A DNA stretch of 64,000 nt from Rhea pennata (lineage: Eukaryota; Chordata; Aves; Rheiformes; Rheidae), in NCBI RefSeq assembly GCF_028389875.1, contig NW_026907681.1, forward strand, positions 2,294,001 to 2,358,000, written 5' to 3'. Below the pieces are notes generated by a model. It was not told where the DNA came from. It searched no databases and saw only the letters and a list, made by a program, of their open reading frames with translations. Shown here piece by piece: positions 48,901 to 59,239 of this stretch (positions are counted from its first letter, which is position 1; each line of letters begins with the position of its first letter). A program made the position numbers and the translations under genes.

Positions 48901-50544
48901 CAGCACCTCACAGCCTACCTCGATGAAGAAGGCCATAGAAGGGATCTCCTGGCACCTGTCCTTGCCCCTCAGGGCCACGCTCAGGTTTAGGAAGACCTCA
49001 GCACGCTCCTCCAGGGGGTTGCCCTGCATCTGCCTGGCAATGGGCAGGAGAGTCACCGTGGTGGCCAAGACCGATGGGCAAAGTGCAGTGGGACCCCGTG
49101 GTGGGACGGGAAGTAAGGACCGGAAGGGGCTTACCTGGCCAGCAAGGTAACCCCCGTGAGGTGAGTCTCAGGCTGGCTGATCATGTCCCAGCCACCCCGC
49201 TGCTGCATGGCAGTGACCTGCTCCCTATAGCCACTGCAGCACAACAACGCCTGCATGGCTTGCACCACCACCCTGTGCAGGGAGAAGAGCACTGATCTGT
49301 CATCCCCTTCTCCAGCATGGGCACTGGGGGACAGACCGGGTGGACAGGGTACCTGACAGGCCTGTGAGGCATGAGTTTGCCCTCGCGGCTGAAGGCAGGG
49401 ATGTCCTCTTGCGCACAGACGATGGTAAAGGACAGCTGGAAGAAGAGCGCCAGGTAGAGGCGGGGGAAGAGTGCCTTCACCTGCTGCTTGCACGTGTGCT
49501 GCAGGAAGATGATGTTCAGTGCCCGGGTTGCCTGCAAAGACACCAATGGCAGCCCTCACTAGTGCCACAGCTGCATGCACGGGGAGGCTTTGCTCAGCCA
49601 GCAAGCCTGTGGGGCAACTCACGGTCAGAGGAAGGATGCAGCTGAGGTCCCTGATGGTGGTGCCTGGTTTGCAGAAGGGCCGCTCCTGCACCACACAGAG
49701 CAGCTCCTGCAGCACCTTCTCTGCTGTCAAAGACTGGGAGACCATCACCTCCCACATGGCCACGGCAACACTGTGAGTCCAAGCCAGAAAGGGTCAGGTC
49801 AGCATTGTGGCATCCTGCTGACCCTTGCCAGCGCTGGCCCACCCAGCAGATCTGTGAGGCCTGGAGGGAGCAGAGCTGCAGCCCTGCGGCTGCTGCACTC
49901 AGGCTGGCAACAGGGGAAGTGTACCTGTCACAGGTCGGGGAGCAGCTCAGCAGGCCAGTGACCACCTCGCTGGGGTAGTGGCATGTCAGGCGGAGAAGGA
50001 AGGTCTTCAACATGTCCTGGGCTGCGGCCTTACTGATGCCTGGCAGGTGCTCATAGATATGTGCCACAGTCAGCTGCAACTGGAAGAAAGACGGGTTGGC
50101 ACCAGCCTGCTGCCACAGGAAACCCCTTTGCCAGATAAATTGTGCTCTAGAGCCCCGTGCTTGGGGGTCATCACCAGTGGGCTGGAGGCTTACGTGTTCT
50201 GGCTTGGCAGCGCAGTATCCCATCATATCCTCGAGCACGTGTGTTGCCGCTGAGGTGTTGTAGGCACTGCTGTCCTTCATGCCCTCGATGGCCATAAGGA
50301 CCACATCGGCCTGCTCAGCCTCCTCACAGGCCTCCATGGGGCAGCTCGGGGGTCCATCCTCCTCCTTGACCCCAGTTCTCATGGAGACCTCAGGGCATCT
50401 CTCCATATCATCAACCCAAGCCTCTTTTGGGCGTCTGGGGGGTCTGGCCTCCTCCTTGACCCAGGCCTCCATGGGGTGGCTGGGGGGATGGTCCTCATCC
50501 TCACCCCACACTGCCGCAGGGCGGCTGGGGTGTCTCCCTGCCAT
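45923..50544 (-). CDS. Maestro heat-like repeat (MROH) family protein, 12 exons, intact
   Basis: Exons (minus): 50544-50194, 50079-49925, 49770-49623, 49531-49353, 49272-49135, 49033-48919, 48501-48361, 48325-48098, 48010-47855, 47740-47639, 47089-46987, 46086-45923. All introns are GT-AG and all phases match. Together they give 1,980 nt, 659 residues and a TGA at 45923-45925. I start at ATG 50544; the frame extends upstream only to a GTG. The N-terminus has about four 15-residue acidic repeats, then helical HEAT-like segments such as '[20 protein letters not shown]', '[20 protein letters not shown]' and '[17 protein letters not shown]', typical of avian MROH proteins. Family function is poorly defined (HEAT solenoids mediate protein contacts). 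The acceptor before 47740 ('ctcccaag') is weak. The exact paralogue is not resolved. Confidence 0.85.
46490..46985. repeat. Intronic minisatellite in the MROH-like gene (last intron)
   Basis: Degenerate units built on 'ctggggagagggacctggg' with a spacing of about 30-40 bp fill most of the intron between 46086 and 46987. Open frames through it are artefacts of the repeat. Confidence 0.75.
47160..47638. repeat. Intronic minisatellite in the MROH-like gene (intron 10)
   Basis: Imperfect units around 'gggacaggggctggcacc' repeat about every 25-30 bp. The unit differs from the array in the next intron, so two separate expansions occurred in one gene. Confidence 0.75.
48600..48660. repeat. (CCCAGC)n-like hexanucleotide run
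   Basis: Short array of CCCAGCCC-type hexamers inside an intron of the MROH-like gene (between exons 48501 and 48919). Confidence 0.75.
50325..50510 (-). repeat. 45-bp coding repeats in MROH-like exon 1
   Basis: About four diverged 45-bp units encode 15-residue blocks with a Pro-rich/acidic pattern ('[13 protein letters not shown]', '[13 protein letters not shown]', '[13 protein letters not shown]', '[11 protein letters not shown]'). The unit length is a multiple of three, so copy number can change without breaking the frame. Confidence 0.7.
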
Positions 50545-51039
50545 GCCAGCTCTGGGGCTCAGGCGGGACACGAAGGAGCAGTGGTGAAAGGGGGGCCTTC
50601 ACAGGACCGTGGGCTGGCTGAGGGAGCTCCCTGGGAGATCCTAGCCGTCCCCCTCCCCTCACACTGAGGCGATGCTGTGGGGCATTACGTGACACCACGA
50701 GGGACCATTGGAGTCACAGTGGGGGGGACAGTGGAGGTCACAAAGGGCCCTGACATCACCCCGGTCGGTCTCTGCCGCAGCTCACTGCAGTGAGGCCTCC
50801 GTGGGGCTGGCTAGGAGGTGAGGGGGGCTGCTCATTAGCTAATTACACAAAGGTGACCCGTGAAGGGCCACCTCTGAGCCAGGGATTCCCCGTGTAGGTC
50901 TGAAATAGGGAAGCTGGTGGGGAGTCTCCATGCCCAGGGGCAGCCAGGGGCTGGGGCTCCTGAGGCAGCTGAGGCAGCGGCAGCCATGGGGCAAATCGGG
51001 CTGGTAGGGGCTGTGGGCAGGGGGCAGGCAGTTTTGGGG

Positions 51040-51235
51040 GGGGTTAGCCAGGAGAAGAGAAGGCTGAGAGGGGATCTTATTAATCTCCACAAATACCTTA
51101 AGGGAGGGTGCGGGGGGGAGTGTCAAGGGGATGGGGCCGAACTCGGATCAGTGCTGCCATGCGACAGGACAAGAGGCAATGGGCAGACTGTCTCTACCAC
51201 AATAAAACCTGAACATGAGGAAAAAGCAGTATTTT
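51040..51235 (+). mobile_element. CR1 LINE internal 3' UTR fragment
   Basis: The blocks 'caggagaagagaaggctgagaggggatcttatt', 'ggatggggccgaactc' and 'caggacaagaggcaatggg' are CR1. The fragment lacks both the upstream ORF2 and the terminal 3' end. Confidence 0.85.
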
Positions 51236-52389
51236 CAATATGTGACCTGTTACAGACAACCTTCCTCCTCACCTCCCAACCCTGCCATTTCTCTCATCAG
51301 CCACTGGAGACTTACATCACTCCTGTTAAAACCTAGCCTGTTTCCATTCGAATCTGTAGCTGAATGTTGCAGCTCCTACGCACCAATTCCCACCTGCCCT
51401 CCTTAGAGAGTTGGCTGCAGACATAGGAGGGTTTTTCTTAATTGCAAACAAAAATAAAATAAGATACAGCTTAATACACAGTCAAATGCACTCCTCTACT
51501 GTATGTTAAGTCCAAGCTGCCTCCAGTGAGGGCCACTTTCCACAAGAAATTACCTTCCTTGGACTGTTTTTGACTGGTAGGTAGAAATGGATAGACAGAA
51601 GCACTGCTACGGAGTAGACTAAGGAGACAATCAGACTCCTCAAAAGACAAGGCAAGTTTGAGGCTCCCTGAGGCTCAGAGCAGCAACTGGAGAGCTGAGC
51701 AGTATCTGATGGATAATGAGCAAGGGGAGGAGGAAAACGGGAAAGTTACAGAAAGTTTTCCAGATAGTCCAGATAGTCTGATATAAAGGGAACTTTACAC
51801 ATGACCACTTTGATGAGGACAGGTGCAAATATGTGAAAGATCAGTGAGATTACATCGACAGCATTATAGCCCGAGCAGTGGTAATGCAAGGCAAGGGGCA
51901 GAGCAGTACTTCTTCTCCTGAGATTAATATCATTCCTGAAAATTTCCAGTGTGCTTTCATGGGAAAATGTTGACATTTTATTAAAACTATTCAGCCATTT
52001 CAGCTGAGGAGAAGGTGCTCCTATCTTTTCTTTAAATGTTGAAAACAATTCTTCACCTTTCCAGGCAGAGCTCAGGTGTCTAAGCACAGGCACCCAGGGG
52101 CACTTGGGGAGGCCCCAGTGTGTCGGAGGTAGCTGCTTGGGCCTGGCAGCTCTCATGGAGGACCTGTGGGAGCCCCTCGGAGCTGCAGATGGAGGCTGGG
52201 CAGAGGAGAACAGGGCACCTACAATGGCACCAGCTGTCTGTATTCCTGCGGCTGCAGTCCGCCCCAGTTCTGGAAATCACTTTCCTTTAAAGAAAAAATA
52301 ATCGCCCTCAAAAGATCCAGTAGCCTTTCTTTTACACTCATGCCTGCACCATTAAAAAGATATTTGTGAGTCTTGCGCAGAGCTCAGTG

Positions 52390-53350
52390 GCCCCCGAACA
52401 CTCCCTGCCCAGGGCTGTCCATGCCACTCCTCACTCTCTGTACAGAGTAAGTCGTGCACACCGCGGAAAGGAATGACCACAGAACCCAACATCCCAGCCC
52501 TGTGCCTGACGGCAGCCTATCAGGTACTCAGGCAGACGTGACCTCACAACCACTCATCCCAGACAGGAGGGAAGTGCTGGCCTATCAGCTTCACCCACAG
52601 AAGTGACGTCACAGTCACTTTCCCACCTATGTGCCTGCTCATGGTCCGGCACCTGCAGACACAGAAGTGACCTCACCGGCACCTTCATGGCTGTGTGCCT
52701 CTCACTGCCCTATGGGCTTCTGAGAAACAATAAATCTCATAAAAATGTCTCCAGCCACCAGTCTCCTGGTGACCAGGAGCTGCATCAGCTGACCAGATGC
52801 AACTGACCTCCTAATCGCCTACCGAGCCAATGGGCCTGCTGATGATCTTTCCCCTTCCCTTATGGAAACGACCTTAGCATGATCTTGGCTTCCATCCAGT
52901 CAGGTGCTCAGGCAGAAATTACACCATAACCATCCCCTCAGCCACATGCTTGCAGCTGGCCTCTTAGAGGCTGAGGTGCAAGTGATCTCTCAGTCACCAT
53001 CCGAGCCATGCAACTGTTTCTGGTATGCCCGATACTCAGTTCTAAATACCTCACTATCAGCATCCTGGCCCTGTGCCTCATGGTGGCCTACCAGGTCCTT
53101 GGGCAGAAGTGATCTTGCAAACAATTACCTCAGGCATGAGCCAAAGGCTCATCAGAGCAGCTGTCAGCTGCTCAGCTGGAGAGGTCCTAACAATCACCTA
53201 CCAGACCCACATGTGGTTGCTTCTGGCCTTGCAGTTTCTATGACGGACAGGGTTTATGTTCTTGCTTGGGAAGTTGTGTCTGCCTCAGCCTCGGACAGGC
53301 TAGCAGCAAGGTCATGGCTGAGGCATGTGTGTGTGAGGTCACTCCTGCCT
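52390..53350 (-). repeat. Degenerate ~65-bp tandem repeat array, reversed orientation
   Basis: Recurring blocks such as 'gacctcacaaccactcatcccag', 'agtgacgtcacagtcac' and 'agtgacctcaccggcac' are the reverse complement of the unit that dominates 54302-56660. Units vary widely, so the array is old. Confidence 0.6.
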
Positions 53351-53399
53351 TAGCAACTGACAGACCAGCAGTAGCCACATGGCTTGGCTTTTGATGGGA

Positions 53400-54300
53400 A
53401 GGTTACTTGTATTTGATCAGCTGAAAGTGGGAGTTTAGTAAGCATTCTGTCTGGGGACCCTGGCAAGAATTGCAGAAACTGCAGGCCTCCAAAAACCTAG
53501 TGACACATTGCAAAATATGCTCAGCTGAGATGGACATCTGAACTGCCAGGTCAGAAATGACTCCCTTAGGTAAGAGACGAGTATCTGAAAAGATGGGGAC
53601 CATAATACTGAAGAGAATCACAGAGTTATTTGCATAAAACAACTTCAGCTTTGCAAGCCAAACTATGCTCCTAAGGCGTTAAACAGGATAGCTTTGATAA
53701 AGGATATGCACTGTAAGGTTACTTTGGGCTCAGGAGGCCTTTAGGACTCCCTGATGTTTCTACATTGTATATTTAACTTTGTATTAGTAAACTAAACTCC
53801 TTCCCCCCGCCCTAGGTGGAGGTTCTTGAGGGGAGGGAGGTGGAAAGCAGCAACCTCCTCTGCCTAAAGACAGCGGGATGCTGCCCAGTGAAAAGAGCCG
53901 CATCATGTAAGGAGCCAGCTTGGTGCCTGATCTTGTGCTGATCATTTGCACACACCTTGTGAGCCCAGAGGTCCTTGGCCACCTTTGGTGTTAGTGCAAT
54001 AGATTCTCTGTGTATTTGGGAGAAGGAGGCAAGGGAAGGCAGTGAGCAATGTGTAAGTGCTCCAGGGCAAAGGCTCACAGCTCAGTCTTGATGGTAATAA
54101 AGGAAAGGCACAACCAATTGTTCCCTTTTATGGATTGTGCCCAGGGTGACAGAGTGAAGATGTCCCATGTCTTGGAGAGAGCCTTGCCAGGAGATGAAAC
54201 CCGTCTGCAGGGGACTGTTATGTTTGGAGTGGTAACAGTGTAGTGAAGGGCCACGAGAGTGGCGCAGGTGAGCTTCTCCTCCGTGAAGGTTTGCACCTTT
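53400..54300. other. Spacer between the two repeat arrays
   Basis: Unique-looking AT-richer sequence with a possible LTR-like end near 53760-53800 ('ttgtatatttaactttgtat'). No gene recognised. It separates the reversed and forward arrays. Confidence 0.35.
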
Positions 54301-54810
54301 CAGGTCACTTGTGACTCAGTCCCAGAAAGACCAGCAGCAGGCACCTTGATGCCCTTTGTGCTTGCGAGGTGAGTTGTGCCTCTGAACCTGGTAGGCCAAC
54401 AGCATGCCGCTAGCTTTGGTGCAGATGGTGAGGTCCCTTGTGTCTCAGTGCTTCATGAACGGGGAGCAGGCCCCTTGCTGCTGTTTGTACTTGTTTAGGG
54501 CAATTGTGCCTGAGTCCCTAACAGGCCAGGCAGATCTATGGCTCCATGGATGCCTGTGACGTCACTTCGGCCTCAGGAGCTGCCAGTCCCGCTTGATGCA
54601 TATTGCTGATGTTTGTGTTGGTAATGAAATTTGGCCTCAGTGTCTGCTAGGCCACTAGTGGACACAGTGCTCCTTTTTGTACTTGTGAGGTGACTTTTGC
54701 TTCAGTACTTGATTAGACAACATCAAGCACATGGTTCCTTTTGCCCTTGTGCTTAGGGCCTGGTAGTCCAGCAACACGGAAGCACATTCCTTCGATGCAG
54801 ATTCTGTTGT

Positions 54811-54910
54811 CCTTTGTATCTGTACTAGGTGATAGTTGGTGGGAATGGTCCGTGTTGTAACTTTTGTATCTATACTACCTGATAGTTGGTGAGAATGGTC
54901 TAATATTGTA
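54811..54910. repeat. 50-bp direct tandem duplication
   Basis: Two adjacent copies of 'tttgtatctgtactaggtga', 'tagttggtgggaatggtc' and 'ttgtaact' at 54811 and 54861, with about eight differences. This is a separate duplication inside the larger array region. Confidence 0.8.
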
Positions 54911-55234
54911 ACTTTTTAGTGCCTAGAACAGTACCACTGTGTTAAGCAGAGTACAAATAAGTAACTAAGAAGGTCTTGGAAATCTGTGAGAAAGAACAGC
55001 GTTTGGTTACATATAGATTCTGTGGCAGGAAGCCACAGAATAACCATGAGAAGCAGGCAACATGAAGGTCTCCAGTTGAAGAGTAATGAAATAGTGACCC
55101 CCAAAGTCAAAGTGGCCCCCGAAATAAGTCTGCATGTGTGCGCAGTATCATAGCCCAGTTATGCAAGCAGGGCAGAGTTGGGCTAGACTCCCTGCACTTG
55201 TTGGCCCCATGTGCCGGGACTCCCACCTACCACC

Positions 55235-55520
55235 AATAATCATAAATACCGGAATTTTGCCAGAGGAGAGGGAGGCTGCTACACAGCAGAGGGCCACGTT
55301 GCCTCCTCGGGGATGCCTGAAAAGATTGTGCCTGTCGACTCTCTCTCTCATCATGCAGATGATCGGGACAAGCATTGGAGTGGTCCTTCTTGAGACTACC
55401 ATCGAGTCCGTCTGTTTGTAAGTATCTACTGATAAACTGCTTGCTGCTGAAGAGTGTTTGTGTGAGAGAGAGTTTGTGCTGGCTTGCCAAACAGGACATT
55501 TGGCCCCCGGGAATCTAACT
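55235..55520 (+). repeat. Old LTR remnant with primer-binding-like site (copy 2)
   Basis: Second copy of the element at 2765-3061. It ends 'aggaca' at 55498, then TT, then TGGCCCCCGGGAATCTAACT (55501-55520), the layout of a 5' LTR next to its primer-binding site. An AATAAA-like 'gataaactgc' lies near 55431. It is inserted in the 65-bp repeat array. No internal retroviral sequence follows. Confidence 0.6.
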
Positions 55521-56814
55521 AGGGCATCATTGCTGCTGAAGAATCTGACAGGCCATCAGCAGACCCATTGCTGCTGTTTCTGGTTCTGAGTTCTGGTTCT
55601 GCATGAGTACCTGGCAGAGCCGCAGTGCAGACATTAGTGCTGTTTGTGCTTCTGAGATTTTTGTGCCTCTGTCCATGAGAGGCCACAGCACGAGCATGGC
55701 TTCAATGCAGAGTGTGAGGACACTTTTGTTTAAGTATGTGAGAGGCCGGGGTAGGCACCTAGCTGCTGCTTTTGCTTGTGAGGTAGCTATTGCCGTGCTG
55801 TCAGATATGCCAGCAGATGGCTTTGATGGAGACTGTGAAGTCACCACTTCCTGAGAACGGGATAGGCAAGCTGCAATTAAATTCCTTTGATACGTATTTG
55901 AAACACTTCTGCAACTGTAAATGACAGACAACAAGGAGACACATTATTACTCTCTGTGGCTGTGAGGTCAGTTCAGCCTCTCTGCCTGACAGGGCCCTGG
56001 CAGGCCCATGGCTGCTCTTTGTGCTTGTGAGCCCCCTTCTGCCTCAGGCCCTCGTAGGCCAGTGATAGGCGCATGGCTGCTGTCCGTGGTTGTGAGGTGG
56101 CTTGTGCAGCAGGGACCCTGTTAGGGGTCACTGGCAGGCCCCTGGTTGCTGTTTGTAGCTGTGAGGTCACTTCTGCCTCAGTGTGTCCGTTAGGCCAGCG
56201 TTGCTCACATGGCTGCTCTTTGTGTTTCTGGGGTCACTTCTTCCTCAGTGCCGGACAGGTCGCTGCTGGGCCCTGGCTGCTGCTTGTGGTTGTGAGGTCA
56301 CTTGGACCTCCGTGCCGCAGAGGCTCGTGCTAGGTCCACGGCTGCTTGTGAGGCCGCCTCTTCCTGAGTGCCTCATGGGTTTCTTATAGGTGCATGGCTA
56401 TGGTTTGTGGCAGTGGGGTCCCTTCTGCCTGAGGCCCTGACAGGCCAGTGCTATGGCCGTGTCTGCTCTATCAGGCTGTTTGGTTACTTCTGCCTGAGGC
56501 CCAGATAGGCCACTGCTAGTAACACGGCTGGTGTTTGTGCTTGTGAGGTCCCTTACGCTGCAGAGTCCGACAGGTCAGTGCCTGCCAGTGAGGTCATTTT
56601 TGCAGTAGTGTCTGGCCAGTGCCAGGCCCATGGCTGCTGTTTGTGGTTGTAAGATCATTTCTTGTGGTTGTGTGGATTGTCTCTTTCTAACAGTCCTCGA
56701 GGAGAGGTTTGTTCTGTATCTGCAGCTGCAAACCTGTCCCTGTTTGCCCTCCTCATTTCCCTGGGTCATGTCTATAGTTGCTGTGAGTGTCAGAGATGTT
56801 GGTGCTGTGGGGTC

Positions 56815-57262
56815 ACAAAGATGACTGAAGGGTTGGAGCATCTCCCATAGGAGGAGACACTGAGAAAGCTGGGACTGTTTCTGCTGTAAAGCAGACTGCT
56901 GGTGGGGATCCTTTCCAGGTATCTAAATATCTGACGGGAGGGTTTAAGGAAGATGGAGACCATGACTCTGAGTGGTTCTCTAGCACCCAGCAAGAGGAAG
57001 AGAGGCAATGGGCACAAAATGGCAAATCATGACTTTCCACCTGAGGGCAGAAAAACACTTTTTCACTCTGAGGGTAGGTAAGCGCTGGAAGAGGTTCCTC
57101 GAGAAGTTGTGGAGTCTTGGCTTGATGAGATACTCCAAACCTGCCTGACCCAGTCCTGGACAACCTGCTCTAAGCCCCCCTGCTTGGTCAGGTGGGTTAG
57201 ACCAGGGGATCTCCAGAGGTCCCTGCCAATATCATCTATTTTGTCATTCTGTGAAAACAACA
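56815..57262 (+). mobile_element. CR1 LINE 3' fragment
   Basis: Contains 'gactgaagggttggagcatctcc', 'gaggcaatgggcacaaa', 'ggttcctcgagaagttgtgg' and the ending 'gatctccagaggtccctgcc ... attctgtga', which are CR1 3' UTR landmarks. Several small indels. Confidence 0.9.
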
Positions 57263-57760
57263 AAACTCACACTCAAAACAACCGTTCAGAGAAAACAATG
57301 AAGAAACCAGAGGGTTGCTAGCAGCAGCTAGATTGTCTAGGTTGTTTTCAGTGTCTGTGGATGTGGAAGGGAAAGAAAGAGAGGTTTTAATTCCAGATCT
57401 GTTCTTTTCATGCCATGTGCATTAAGAAGAAGAAATCACTAGTCAGGATATCAGGATGGAGGCATCTGTGATGCTGCTGACAGGAGGTTGAAGGACTACA
57501 GCAGAGGGGCCTGGGTGCAGCAACCGCCTCATCTACCTTGTGCACCTGAATTTGCCCATGTGCTTGTTGCTCGGGCTGCCCTTGTGGGAGCATTTCACTC
57601 TCTCTCCTGAGTCAGAGAGCCTGGGAAAAGCAGCTGCTCAGCTGAGGTCTGAGCACCAAGTGCTGGGGGTGCTCGCTTGGTCTGGTGCAAGTACTGTAGG
57701 TATTGAGGGATTGTTTAGTTTCTTTTGGGGAAACAGTTTCCTGATGTGAAGAAGTAAAGA
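57263..57760. other. Non-coding stretch between CR1 fragments
   Basis: No recognisable gene or repeat. Confidence 0.4.
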
Positions 57761-57769
57761 CTAGTGCTA

Positions 57770-58140
57770 GACCAGGAGTGGGCAGAAGGGGTGTCCATGA
57801 GTCTGTTCTGCACTTTCCTTATTCCTGGCATTTCTGTTGATGTGCATCCAGATACAAGACCCCTTGCACTTCCTTTTCCTCACAACAGCCACACTGTCGG
57901 CCGCCTTTGTCACACAGACGTGTTGCTTGCTCATGGCCAACTTGCCCACCCGGATCCCTGGGTCCTTCTCTGGAAAGCTGCTCCTCAGCTGGTCAGTCCC
58001 CAACGTGTCCTGATGCCTGGGGATTTTTCTTCTCATGTGCAGGACTTGAGATTTCCCATTGCCAAACTTCATGAGGTTCCTCTCTGCCCCTTTCTCCAGC
58101 CTGTCAATGGCCCTCTGCATGGTGCCACAACCTGCCTGGT
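57770..58140 (-). mobile_element. CR1 LINE ORF2 fragment, antisense
   Basis: On the minus strand, part of the RT C-terminal region of CR1 ORF2 is readable. It runs 'AIDRLEKGAERNLMKFGNGK', then 'QVLHMRRKIPRHQ' and 'LGTDQLRSSFPEKDPGI'. It lacks the RT catalytic box and both element ends. Confidence 0.85.
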
Positions 58141-58994
58141 TGTGCAGTAAATGTGGACCAGGCAGCACTCGTGTGTGCCTGTTGTGGGTAATGGGCTGCA
58201 GAGGGCTGTGGGCAAGGAAGTGCAAAGGCTGGAGGGGTAAATGCAGATCTGTGGATTTATACAAGTGCTGTGCAGTGCTGGTGTGTCCACATGAGCAGAG
58301 CTGCTCAGCCAAGGGCTCCGTGGGCATGAACCCCTTTTTTGTAGTTGTAGGGGCAGAAAGGATTGCATGTTGGAGTGTATCACAAGGTAACTGCAGGCAC
58401 CGCTTCTGTGCTCACAGCTCCTGCCCGACCTTTAAAAACGTTGCTTCATTTTGAAATAGAATATCCCCTTTCGGGACTTTTTTTTTTTCCTTTTAATTTC
58501 CTTTAAGCTTAGGTACTAGATTTGTTCCTTGATGATTAACAATCATGGAGAAGTTTTCAATGCCCAGTTAGCTAGTAGAGGCAAGAGAGACAAAATTTGG
58601 AGTGGATTTTTTTTGTAGTTGTTTTTTAATTCAGCTATTAATCCTCTGGCATCCAAACAAGAAAGCAGGTGAAGGTATTCTCTAATTACAATTTGGCTAA
58701 CTGCATTTTTAAAGCAAAAAAGGTGTTCCTTGGGAAGCACAAACCCATGTGAAACCTGTAGCAGCTCCCCATCCCTGTGCAGGGAACAGCCCAGGACAGC
58801 ATCTCCCATGGCATGGGCTGGGACAGTGGTTGAGTGGTGACCCCCCACCACGGGGTGCAGATAGAGCAGAGCCAGGACCAAGGCTGGGCACCATTGAGAA
58901 GGGGTTCTGCCCATTTTTGAGGCTAGTCACCTCTGGGAGCCTCTGTCCTGCACCTGAGGGGATGCGCTGGGTCCCCCGGCCCAGATGCAATCCC

Positions 58995-59090
58995 ATCTAA
59001 CGTGCTGTAGGTGACCTTGCTTGTGCAGGCTGGTTCAACTAGATGATCTCCAGTGGTCCCTTCCAACCTCAACGATTCTGTGATTCTTCC
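58995..59090 (+). mobile_element. CR1 LINE extreme 3' end
   Basis: A short piece: 'gctgtaggtgaccttgcttg', 'ctagatgatctccagtggtcccttccaacctcaacgattctgtgattctt'. It ends with the CR1 terminal ATTCTGTGATTCT type octamer repeat. Confidence 0.9.
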
Positions 59091-59239
59091 TTTGCCTTTG
59101 GTGTGCCAAAATCCTCTTGTCTTTTTCAGCACAGATGCTCCCCAGCCTCTCTGCTCCCAGCCTGAGGCTTTGAAGAGTGTTGGGCTGTGCCGGCTGGTTG
59201 TGCTGAACTCAAGAACTCATCATTTGTTAAGGAGAAGAA

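Larger units (their letters stand above)
54302..56660 (+). repeat. Degenerate ~65-bp tandem repeat array, forward orientation
   Basis: A repeated unit runs 'gaggtcacttctgcctcagtg', then 'gacaggccagtg', then 'ggcccatggctgctg', then 'tttgtgcttgtg', spaced about 64-69 bp. It is clearest at 55960-56650. The old LTR copy 55235-55520 interrupts the array. The unit length is not a multiple of three and frames are broken, so it is not coding. Confidence 0.75.

Noticed and set aside
52390..56660. CRISPR-like array
   Set aside because: Units are about 65 bp, degenerate and contiguous, without a conserved repeat separated by unique spacers, and the DNA is eukaryotic.
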